DNA from: CAZZCP01 sp964653235
GTDB taxonomy: Bacteria; Bdellovibrionota; Bdellovibrionia; Bdellovibrionales; UBA840
NCBI GenBank assembly: GCA_964653235.1
Contig: CAZZCP010000114.1
Span: 1 to 5,232 of the forward strand
Direction of reading: 5' to 3'
Length of the DNA stretch: 5,232 nucleotides
Shown here: positions 1 through 5,232 of the stretch, one piece after another
Layout of the letters: each line of letters starts with the position of its first letter
Position numbering within the stretch: position 1 is the first letter of the stretch
Position numbers and translations under genes: made by a program
Notes under the pieces: model-generated
The model's input: only the letters and a program-made list of their open reading frames with translations
Told to the model about the DNA's origin: nothing
Database searches by the model: none

Positions 1-3
1 ATA

Positions 4-1017
4 ATGAATTTTGAAAATGTTGCAATGTATGACCTCGCATCTGTTGATGCCCCAAACTTGATCAGCAGTGAAAGCCTTGAGCAAAAGCTATCTCCTCTAT
101 TAAAAGCCGCTGGTGAAAAAGAGGATATAATTCGCTCACTTACAGGCATTCAAAATCGACGCTATTGGGATGAAGGCGTAATGCCCAGCGATGCAGCTAC
201 TAAAGCCGCAGTTCGATTGTTTGAAAAAACAGGAATCGATCGCGACAAGGTCGGCGTTCTTATAAATACCTCTGTATGCAAAGATTATATCGAACCTTCT
301 GTAGCAGCTTTGGTACATGGTAATCTTGAACTATCGTCCACTTGTTTAAACTTTGATGTCGGCAATGCTTGTTTGGCTTTTTTAAATGGAATGCAAATTG
401 CCGGCAATATGATCGAAAGAGGACAAATCGATTATGCTTTGATTGTTGATGGAGAAGACAGCAGAGTCCCCACAGAATCGACGATTGAAAGAATGTTAAA
501 AAACCCCAACCCAGAGACCTTTCGCTCACAGTTTGCAACCCTAACGCTTGGATCAGGGGCAGTTGCTATGCTGCTGACAAGATCTGATCTTCACCCCGAT
601 AAACCTAGATTTCTTGGTGGAGTTAGTCTTTGCAATACCCGTCAAAACCGAATTTGTATTGGTAATCCCGATGAGATGGTAACCGATACTAAAACTCTGC
701 TCAAAGAGGGTTTAGCACTCTCTCTAAAAACCTATCAAAAAGTGAATGCAGAGTTTGGCTGGGATGATAAAGTTTTTGATCAATACATTCTTCACCAAGT
801 CAGTGCTGCCCACACCACTAAAGTTTGTGAACTTCTCAATATCGACCTTGAGAAAGTTTATAAAATATATCCTGATTATGGAAACATTGGCCCTGCAGCG
901 ATTCCAGTTGCTTTAGATAAATATTTAGAAACAACTGAGATGCAGCCAGGTAGCCGAATTGCTCTTTTAGGTATCGGCAGTGGCCTCAATTGTTCGATGA
1001 TGGAATTATGCTGGTAG
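4..1017 (+). CDS. oleA: OleA, thiolase-fold acyl-CoA condensing enzyme of olefin biosynthesis
   Basis: OleA catalyses the first step of head-to-head hydrocarbon synthesis, a non-decarboxylative Claisen condensation of two long-chain acyl-CoAs to a 2-alkyl-3-keto acid. The 337-residue protein is of usual OleA length and keeps the thiolase-superfamily active site: nucleophile Cys123 in NACLAF, Glu97 in DYIEPS (the glutamate thought to activate the second substrate), His264 in ILHQVS and Asn294 in GNIGPA. The spacing between these residues matches the Xanthomonas enzyme as I recall it to within one residue; published Xanthomonas numbers are about 20 higher, I believe because of an expression tag. 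The C-terminal LLGIGSGLNCSMMELCW is also typical. The ATG at 4 fits, because the N-terminus MNFENV lines up with the Xanthomonas start (MLFQNV), but only three upstream bases are visible, so neither RBS nor promoter can be judged. The family resemblance to FabH (KAS III) is excluded by the Glu97 motif and the operon context. The 3' end overlaps oleB. Confidence 0.96.
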   Translation: MNFENVAMYDLASVDAPNLISSESLEQKLSPLLKAAGEKEDIIRSLTGIQNRRYWDEGVMPSDAATKAAVRLFEKTGIDRDKVGVLINTSVCKDYIEPSVAALVHGNLELSSTCLNFDVGNACLAFLNGMQIAGNMIERGQIDYALIVDGEDSRVPTESTIERMLKNPNPETFRSQFATLTLGSGAVAMLLTRSDLHPDKPRFLGGVSLCNTRQNRICIGNPDEMVTDTKTLLKEGLALSLKTYQKVNAEFGWDDKVFDQYILHQVSAAHTTKVCELLNIDLEKVYKIYPDYGNIGPAAIPVALDKYLETTEMQPGSRIALLGIGSGLNCSMMELCW

Positions 1018-1895
1018 AAAATCTAAGACGCGAATATCCTTTTGCTTCACATTTTCAAAAACTAGATGGTCTTCGCTATCACTATATCGATGAAGGCCAG
1101 GGCGATCCGGTCGTCATGGTTCATGGAAATCCGAGCTGGAGTTTTTACTACCGAAATTTAGTGAACGAACTTAAAAGCACGCATCGCTGTATCGTCCCTG
1201 ACCATATTGGTTGCGGATTCTCTGATAAGCCAAGTGAAACGACCTACTCTTATCAGTTAAAAGATCGCATTCAAAACTTCACAGAATTTATAGACAACTT
1301 AAACTTACAGAGCAAAATTTCTCTCGTTGCCCATGACTGGGGCGGTATGATTGCCACAGCTTGGGCTGTTCATCATATAGATCGCCTAAAATCGATCACT
1401 TTGCTAAATACAGCAGCCTTTCATTTGCCCAAAAACAAAAGCTTTCCTATGGCTCTTCGTTTAGCTAGAGACTCAAGCTTTGGTGCTTATTTGGTGAGAA
1501 AGTTCAATGCCTTTAGCTATGGGGCATCAGTCATTGGCTGCAAACAAAAGCCCATGAGCAAAGATTTAAGAAAACTCTATCAAATGCCCTACGACTCTGA
1601 AGAAAATCGAATCGCAACTTTAAAGTTCGTGCAAGATATCCCCTTAAGACCTGAGGATCCAAGCTACCCAATTGTTTCTGAAGTTGAAAAAAAGTTGAGT
1701 CGGCTCAAAGATGTTCCGGTTTTGTTTGCATGGGGAATGAAAGACTTTGTCTTTGATGCTAGCTTTTTAGAAGAATGGAAAAAGCGTCTTCCCCATGGCA
1801 AGGCACTGAGCTACCCCAATGCCGGTCACTATGTTTTAGAAGATGTTGGAGATGAGTTGATCGGTAAAGTTTCATCTTTTATTCGGGAGCAATAA
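1008..1895 (+). CDS. oleB: OleB, alpha/beta-hydrolase beta-lactone decarboxylase
   Basis: OleB performs the last step, converting the cis-beta-lactone made by OleC to a cis-alkene plus CO2. It belongs to the haloalkane dehalogenase branch of the alpha/beta hydrolases. From the ATG at 1008 it is 295 residues. Visible features are HGNPSWSFYYR near residue 39 (Asn41 in the oxyanion/halide-binding position), nucleophile Asp110 with Trp111 in VAHDWGG, the probable acid Asp246 in WGMKD, and base His274 in NAGHYVLED. An acid placed in WGMKD after strand 7 is the DhlA/HLD-III type of triad. In-frame TTG at 990 would add six residues, but ATG 1008 is preferred because it gives MLVENLRREYPF, a normal OleB-like N-terminus. 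No strong Shine-Dalgarno precedes it; the start lies inside the end of oleA (10-base overlap), so translation is probably coupled. From sequence alone a haloalkane dehalogenase is possible, but its place between oleA and oleC makes the decarboxylase role far likelier. Confidence 0.94.
   Translation: MLVENLRREYPFASHFQKLDGLRYHYIDEGQGDPVVMVHGNPSWSFYYRNLVNELKSTHRCIVPDHIGCGFSDKPSETTYSYQLKDRIQNFTEFIDNLNLQSKISLVAHDWGGMIATAWAVHHIDRLKSITLLNTAAFHLPKNKSFPMALRLARDSSFGAYLVRKFNAFSYGASVIGCKQKPMSKDLRKLYQMPYDSEENRIATLKFVQDIPLRPEDPSYPIVSEVEKKLSRLKDVPVLFAWGMKDFVFDASFLEEWKKRLPHGKALSYPNAGHYVLEDVGDELIGKVSSFIREQ
1885..1889 (+). promoter_or_regulatory. oleC ribosome binding site
   Basis: GGGAG lies in the last codons of oleB, five bases before the oleC ATG at 1895. 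With the TAATG stop-start junction, it supports coupled translation of oleB and oleC. Confidence 0.7.
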
Positions 1896-3532
1896 TGGAA
1901 CTCAAGAATGTGGCTCACGCTCTTGATATTATGGCCGAAAAAATTCCCAATTCTCCAGCTATTCATTGTCCAACCAAGAAAATTGCAAAATATGAATACC
2001 AATTCCAATCCTTTAGTTTTCTAGAGCTGAAAACAGATAGCGACCGGATCGCGCGCGGACTTCTTGAGTATGGCTTTAATCCGGGAGACCGAGTCGCCTT
2101 GATGGTGACTCCTTCGTTTGAATTTTTTAGTCTCACTTTTGCACTTTTTAAAGCTGGAATTGTTCCTATTTTGATTGATCCTGGAATTGGCATTCAAAAT
2201 TTAAAAACCTGTTTAGCTGAAGCCGAGCCGATAGGATTTATTGGAATTTTCAATGCGCACTTGGCCAGAATTTTGTTCTCTTGGGCCAAAAAAAGTATTC
2301 AAAAAAAGATTTATGTCTGTAACTGGTGCTTTTGGGGCGATAGCCTAAAAAAAATCAAAACTCTCGGTACGGATTCTGATATTTCGCTGCCACGATTTAC
2401 AGGTGATGAAATTGCCTCGATTATATTTACCAGCGGCAGTACTGGTGTACCCAAAGGTGTTGTCTACAAACACCGTAATTTTACCAAGCAAGTGGAAATC
2501 ATTCGAAGTCTTTATAAAATTGAAGCTGGTGAAATCGACTTGCCTACTTTTCCTCTGTTTGCTCTTTTTAATCCTGCGCTCGGAATGAGTTCTGTAGTAC
2601 CGGTAATGAATTTTACCAAGCCGGCAAAAATCAAACCGCAAATTTTTATTCCGATTATCAAGCAGTTTCAAATCACCAATATGTTTGGCTCTCCAGCCCT
2701 TTTGAACAATCTTTCAAGATATTGTGAAGAGCATCAGGTTCAATTACCAAGTCTCAATCGTGTGATCTCAGCAGGGGCACCGATGCAGCCGCAAATAGCA
2801 AAAAGAGTCAGAAAATTTCTAAAACCCCAGGCCCAGCTCTATACTCCTTACGGCGCCACCGAGTCACTTCCGGTTTCTAATGTTTCTGATCAACTCATAC
2901 TTGGCATTGGCCAAGAGAAGACCAAGAGCGGCGGCGGTGTCTGTATTGGCAATATCGTTCACGACATAGAGCTAAAAATCATAGCTATAACAGATGATCC
3001 CATTGAAGAGATCAGCCAAGTAGAGTTTGTTACTCAGGGGCAATTGGGTGAGATCATCGTCAAAGGCGAACATGTGACCCGAGAGTACTTCAACCGGGCT
3101 AGTTCTACTCAGCTAGCAAAAATTAAAGATGGTAATTCTTTTTGGCACCGAATGGGTGATATCGGCTATATCGATGAGAATGGCTATCTTTGGTTTTGCG
3201 GAAGAAAATCTCATCGAGTGATTTTAAAAGATAAAACCCTATATACTGTTATGTGTGAGGGTATTTTTAATTCTCACCCTGGGGTCTACCGATCGGCTCT
3301 GGTGCGTGCGCAAAAGAACAAAGAACACCTGCCGGTTGTTTGCATTGAACTCGAAAAAGGCTTCTCGAAACAACAAGTAGAAACCGAGCTCAAACAAACG
3401 GCTAAAAAATTTGAAATCACTCAAGAGATCGAAACTTTTCTGTTTCACCCCTCTTTCCCGGTAGACATTCGTCATAATGCAAAGATCTTTCGCGAAAAGC
3501 TGGGTCCATGGGCCCAGGAGCAAATCTCATGA
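1895..3532 (+). CDS. oleC: OleC, ATP-dependent beta-lactone synthetase (ANL superfamily)
   Basis: OleC activates the 2-alkyl-3-hydroxy acid from OleD with ATP and closes it to a beta-lactone. The 545-residue protein has the adenylate-forming core motifs in order: P-loop FTSGSTGVPKG (178-188), YGATESLPV (319-327, the A5 adenine/acyl site), HRMGDIGY (418-425, ribose-binding Asp422), hinge motif GRKSHRV (436-442), and a C-terminal HNAKIFREKL (527-536) with the catalytic Lys530. YGATESLPV and HNAKIFREKL are OleC-like rather than typical of fatty acyl-CoA ligases, which usually end in a PxTxSGKxxR-type motif. The start ATG shares its A with the TAA stop of oleB (TAATG), and GGGAG at 1885-1889 sits five bases upstream. 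It is a stand-alone gene, unlike the fused oleBC of some actinobacteria. The stop overlaps the oleD start. No damage or missing motif is seen. Confidence 0.96.
   Translation: MELKNVAHALDIMAEKIPNSPAIHCPTKKIAKYEYQFQSFSFLELKTDSDRIARGLLEYGFNPGDRVALMVTPSFEFFSLTFALFKAGIVPILIDPGIGIQNLKTCLAEAEPIGFIGIFNAHLARILFSWAKKSIQKKIYVCNWCFWGDSLKKIKTLGTDSDISLPRFTGDEIASIIFTSGSTGVPKGVVYKHRNFTKQVEIIRSLYKIEAGEIDLPTFPLFALFNPALGMSSVVPVMNFTKPAKIKPQIFIPIIKQFQITNMFGSPALLNNLSRYCEEHQVQLPSLNRVISAGAPMQPQIAKRVRKFLKPQAQLYTPYGATESLPVSNVSDQLILGIGQEKTKSGGGVCIGNIVHDIELKIIAITDDPIEEISQVEFVTQGQLGEIIVKGEHVTREYFNRASSTQLAKIKDGNSFWHRMGDIGYIDENGYLWFCGRKSHRVILKDKTLYTVMCEGIFNSHPGVYRSALVRAQKNKEHLPVVCIELEKGFSKQQVETELKQTAKKFEITQEIETFLFHPSFPVDIRHNAKIFREKLGPWAQEQIS
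3516..3520 (+). promoter_or_regulatory. oleD ribosome binding site
   Basis: AGGAG lies inside the end of oleC, eight bases before ATG 3529. It decides between the two in-frame ATGs: the one at 3508 has no such site at a workable distance. Confidence 0.8.
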
Positions 3533-4539
3533 AGGTATTGGTTACTGGCGGCGGAGGCTTTTTAGGTCGATTTATCTGCCGCGATCTCATCCATCGATCT
3601 TACGAAGTGGTTTCTTACTCTCGAAGTCATCACTCTATTTTAGAAGAACTTGGAGTTCAGCAAATTCAAGGCAGCCTAACTGATCTAGATGCTTTACGAA
3701 AAGCTTTTGCAGGGATTGAGGCGGTCTTTCATGTCGCTGCCAAAGCAGGTGTGTGGGGAGATTATGAAGACTACTACCAAACCAATGTTGTGGGCAGTGA
3801 GAACATCATAAAACTCTGCCATGAGTTTCAAGTCAAATACTGTGTCTATACTAGCACTCCCAGTGTAGTTCATAAAGATGGCGGAATTGAAGGCGAAGAT
3901 GAGTCTCTTGAATATCCGAAAGAATTTAAAGCCCCTTACCCAAAAACGAAAGCCATTGCGGAGAAAATGTTTTTAGATGCCAATAGTGATTCTTTTCAAT
4001 GTCTTTGCTTGCGGCCACACTTGATTTGGGGGCCACAAGATCATCATTTTCTGCCTCGACTCGAAGAGAGATCAAAAAGTGGCAAGCTCATGCTGCTTGG
4101 AAGCGGAGATTATAAAGTCGATCATATCTATGTTGAAAATGCATCGCTTGCCCACATTCAAGCTCTTGAAGCCTTGATGGATTCTTCTCGAAAGGCAGAT
4201 GGACGAGCTTATTTTATTAGTCAAAATGAGCCCCTTGCCATAAAAGATCTGATCAATTCTTTGCTAAACTCAATCAACCAGCCGCAGGTGAAAAAGTTTT
4301 TACCGGTCTCTGTAGGTAAATTATTAGGCAAAGTCTTTGAAGTCTTTTTCAAAGTCTTTGCTCCTCACAAAGAGCCGCCTCTCACTCATTTTGTGGCTTC
4401 ACAGCTGAGCACCCCCCACTGGTTTAACTGTAAAGCCTCGAAAGAAAAACTTGGCTACAAACCTCTTGTTAGCACAAAAGAAGGCTTAAAAAGGCTTCAA
4501 GACTGGTACGTCGGGGGACCCTCGGGGACCGTCGGGTGA
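3529..4539 (+). CDS. oleD: OleD, NAD(P)H-dependent 2-alkyl-3-ketoacid reductase
   Basis: OleD reduces the OleA product to the 2-alkyl-3-hydroxy acid. It is an extended short-chain dehydrogenase of the 3-beta-HSD/epimerase type, 336 residues from the chosen start. The N-terminus MKVLVTGGGGFLG is the Rossmann dinucleotide loop (Gly7, Gly10, Gly13). The catalytic Tyr137 and Lys141 are in PYPKTK (YxxxK), with the partner Ser/Thr in YTSTPSVV (residues 107-114, probably Thr110). LRPHLIWGP (161-169) and VDHIYVENA (197-205) are typical substrate-side motifs. An ATG at 3508 would add seven residues before the Rossmann strand; ATG 3529 is better, because AGGAG lies eight bases upstream and the glycine loop then starts at the usual distance. 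It overlaps the oleC stop by four bases (ATGA). The last nine residues (VGGPSGTVG) come from a G+C-rich repeat, not conserved protein, so the tail looks altered by insertion; the fold should end near LQDWY. Confidence 0.95.
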   Translation: MKVLVTGGGGFLGRFICRDLIHRSYEVVSYSRSHHSILEELGVQQIQGSLTDLDALRKAFAGIEAVFHVAAKAGVWGDYEDYYQTNVVGSENIIKLCHEFQVKYCVYTSTPSVVHKDGGIEGEDESLEYPKEFKAPYPKTKAIAEKMFLDANSDSFQCLCLRPHLIWGPQDHHFLPRLEERSKSGKLMLLGSGDYKVDHIYVENASLAHIQALEALMDSSRKADGRAYFISQNEPLAIKDLINSLLNSINQPQVKKFLPVSVGKLLGKVFEVFFKVFAPHKEPPLTHFVASQLSTPHWFNCKASKEKLGYKPLVSTKEGLKRLQDWYVGGPSGTVG

Positions 4540-4540
4540 C
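4511..4540 (+). repeat. G+C-rich tandem repeat forming the 3' end of oleD
   Basis: Three imperfect units follow each other: TCGGGGGACC, CTCGGGGACC and GTCGGGTGAC, with a common core TCGGG(G/T)GAC. The stretch is far richer in G+C than the rest of the window and encodes the glycine-rich last residues of OleD. It runs directly into the palindrome at 4535, so it may be the outer part of the same element. Its origin is inferred from composition and repetition only. Confidence 0.6.
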
Positions 4541-4578
4541 AGTCACCTTTTAGTATTGCGACTGGTCGTAAACCTCGA
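4534..4578 (+). repeat. REP-like dispersed repeat, copy A
   Basis: This copy begins with the perfect palindrome GGTGACAGTCACC (4535-4547), followed by TTTTAGTATTGCGA and a weaker symmetric part (GGT..ACC, 4564-4574). Aligned without gaps to copy B at 5005-5049 it matches at 38 of 45 positions, and six of the seven differences are transitions. It overlaps the oleD stop codon (TGA, 4537-4539) and lies downstream of the - strand SH3-like gene. Short palindromic repeats of this kind are commonly dispersed intergenic (REP) elements. No transposase is present in the window, so the assignment to REP elements is inference. Confidence 0.75.
4535..4551 (+). terminator. possible weak terminator after oleD
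   Basis: The palindrome can fold as a five-pair stem (GGTGA with TCACC) around a CAG loop and is followed by TTTT. The stem is short and the T-run brief, so termination would be weak. It is the only candidate between the two convergent genes. The palindrome may exist simply because it is part of the repeat. Confidence 0.3.
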
Positions 4579-4591
4579 AAAAAAGTCAAAG

Positions 4592-4963
4592 TTAAGGACA
4601 GCTTCCTTCGCCTACAAAATTGGAGTGAACAAAACCTTTTACATTTTGAAATTGTATATGACACCAATGATGATTCTTTCGCCAATCTTTGATTTCTTTC
4701 GCATCGTAGTTGCCACTAAAATACATATCTCTAAGGGCTTGCGGCATCTCTGCACATCCCAGGTTTTTAATTCCATCTGCATTGTGCGGAATTTTTCCCA
4801 ATATTTTTGCACTGGCATTTGGTTTTGATCGTATGTTCAAAGAATCATTTTTTTTAACATTTAGAACTCGATAACAATCGGGTCCATCTGCCGTTGCCCA
4901 TACTTCATTCAATACAAAAGTAATAATCATGAATAAAAGTAGAAAAGAAAATCTTGTAGACAT
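4592..4963 (-). CDS. Secreted SH3-like (bacterial SH3b) domain protein
   Basis: This gene encodes a 123-residue protein. It starts with a signal peptide: MSTR, a hydrophobic core (residues 5-19) and a likely cleavage after ATA at residue 25, so the mature protein should be periplasmic or extracellular. The mature part fits a bacterial SH3b domain: YRVLNVKKNDSLNIRSKPN (31-49, with the characteristic LNIRSxP), ILGKIP (54-59), and a closing VKGFVHSNFV (108-117). Four cysteines (30, 70, 101, 122) could form two disulfides, as suits an exported protein. SH3b domains often bind cell wall or mediate contacts, but the target here is unknown. ATG 4963 is chosen over an upstream in-frame start because it gives a clean signal peptide and has AAGGA seven bases upstream. 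It is convergent with oleD, has no evident link to olefin synthesis, and is bracketed by the two repeat copies. Confidence 0.87.
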   Translation of the reverse strand: MSTRFSFLLLFMIITFVLNEVWATADGPDCYRVLNVKKNDSLNIRSKPNASAKILGKIPHNADGIKNLGCAEMPQALRDMYFSGNYDAKEIKDWRKNHHWCHIQFQNVKGFVHSNFVGEGSCP

Positions 4964-4970
4964 TGAAAGG

Positions 4971-4975
4971 TCCTT
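4971..4975 (-). promoter_or_regulatory. Ribosome binding site of the SH3-like gene
   Basis: On the - strand this reads AAGGA, seven bases before ATG 4963. It supports the shorter start and the signal peptide. Confidence 0.75.
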
Positions 4976-4983
4976 TTGAACTA

Positions 4984-5013
4984 ATTTTATCTTAACTCTG
5001 CCTTGGTTGACAG
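4984..5013 (-). promoter_or_regulatory. candidate sigma70-type promoter of the SH3-like gene
   Basis: On the - strand, TAAAAT (4989-4984) matches the -10 consensus at five of six positions. CTGTCA (5013-5008) matches the -35 consensus at four of six, and the spacer is 18 bases. Transcription would begin near 4977, just before the ribosome binding site, giving a very short leader. The -35 part lies inside repeat copy B. The prediction rests on sequence match only. Confidence 0.35.
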
Positions 5014-5049
5014 TCACTTTTTAGTATTGCGATTGGTTACAAACCTTGA
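5005..5049 (+). repeat. REP-like dispersed repeat, copy B
   Basis: This is the second copy of the 45-base repeat, in the same orientation as copy A and 471 bases away (38 of 45 identical). The first palindrome is reduced to TGACAGTCA (5008-5016), but the second is better preserved here as GGTTACAAACC (5035-5045). It lies just upstream of the SH3-like gene's start and may contribute to its promoter. Confidence 0.75.
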
Positions 5050-5232
5050 GGCCTTTGCACAGCCATTAGAAATTCAGATTTGTACTCAAGAGGCACGGAA
5101 ATAGACAGGTGTCAGTCACCTAACCAACCTAACTAAAAGCAACTTTGAAATTGCAAGGATGATTTTTCATTCTCTAGGTAGAGCAAGTTCGGCGTTAAAA
5201 GCGGTTGTTTAGCGACAAATTCGCATAGATTT
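5050..5232. other. intergenic stretch without a supported gene
   Basis: Apart from the palindrome at 5107-5121, I see no gene, RNA or clear promoter here. On the - strand a frame is open from the right edge to a stop at 5133-5135 (about 32 codons), but it has no recognisable motif, so it cannot be called the end of a neighbouring gene. Confidence 0.5.
5107..5121. repeat. third palindromic element related to the repeat ends
   Basis: AGGTGTCAGTCACCT has AGGTG and CACCT arms around TCAGT, and differs from the copy A palindrome core (GGTGACAGTCACC) at one position. The sequence to either side does not continue the 45-base repeat. It may mark the far end of the unit that starts at copy B (about 5005-5121) or be a solitary element of the same family. 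Confidence 0.55.

Noticed and set aside
2345..2671. 108-codon - strand open frame within oleC
   Set aside because: It is the antisense of conserved OleC core sequence including the P-loop region, and its translation is basic and low in recognisable structure.
4..4539. New biosynthetic system
   Set aside because: The four genes match the described OleABCD hydrocarbon pathway in order, length and catalytic residues. No extra enzyme or fusion is present.
4580..4608. Terminator for the SH3-like gene (AAGGA/TCCTT stem and a T-run on the - strand)
   Set aside because: The stem is five mostly AT pairs, overlaps the end of the coding sequence, and is separated from the T-run by several bases.
4556..4828. 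90-codon + strand open frame opposite the SH3-like gene
   Set aside because: It lies over the well-supported - strand gene, has no ribosome binding site or recognisable motif, and looks like a shadow frame.
5007..5035. Perfect TTGACA on the + strand as a -35 box
   Set aside because: No acceptable -10 lies 16-18 bases downstream and there is no + strand gene to its right.
4535..5049. Integron cassette with attC sites around the SH3-like gene
   Set aside because: A single gene between repeats suggested this, but the repeats lack the paired RYYYAAC and GTTRRRY ends and the overall attC symmetry.
5037..5111. 24-codon - strand frame between the third palindrome and copy B, ending in RPQGL
   Set aside because: It reads like protein in part, but is too short, lacks a start codon with a ribosome binding site, and lies within repeat sequence. 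It could be a relic of a gene end, but that cannot be supported here.

Overview
The window holds a complete four-gene olefin (ole) biosynthesis operon on the + strand, positions 4 to 4539, in the order oleA-oleB-oleC-oleD. It is followed by a small unrelated gene on the - strand (4592-4963) for a secreted SH3-like protein, set between two copies of a repeat. Base composition is AT-rich, roughly 40-45% G+C by eye. Purine-rich ribosome binding sites and a signal-peptide protein point to a Gram-negative-type bacterium. The ole set is known from scattered Proteobacteria (including delta-type lineages), Planctomycetes and others. A Bdellovibrio-like or other delta-type bacterium is my guess, but nothing here fixes the taxon.

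The four enzymes form one known pathway. OleA joins two fatty acyl-CoAs head to head into a 2-alkyl-3-keto acid. OleD reduces the ketone to the 2-alkyl-3-hydroxy acid. OleC, an AMP-forming-type enzyme, closes it to a beta-lactone with ATP. OleB, a haloalkane-dehalogenase-like hydrolase, removes CO2 to leave a long-chain cis-alkene. All key catalytic residues are visible in all four, so the pathway looks functional. Every gene pair overlaps (10, 1 and 4 bases), which suggests one transcript with translational coupling. The operon promoter and the oleA ribosome binding site lie left of the window.

The 3' end of oleD runs into a G+C-rich stretch with tandem ~10-base units, then a perfect 13-base palindrome that supplies the stop codon. 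The palindrome begins a 45-base repeat whose second copy lies 471 bases downstream in the same orientation (38 of 45 identical). The SH3-like gene sits almost exactly between the two copies, and a third, shorter palindrome lies at 5107-5121. This looks like a family of dispersed REP-like elements.

The pathway itself is a described system. The less explained part is the repeat family: how it flanks the small secreted gene, reshapes the end of oleD, and may give the small gene its promoter. The last ~180 bases carry no gene I can support.
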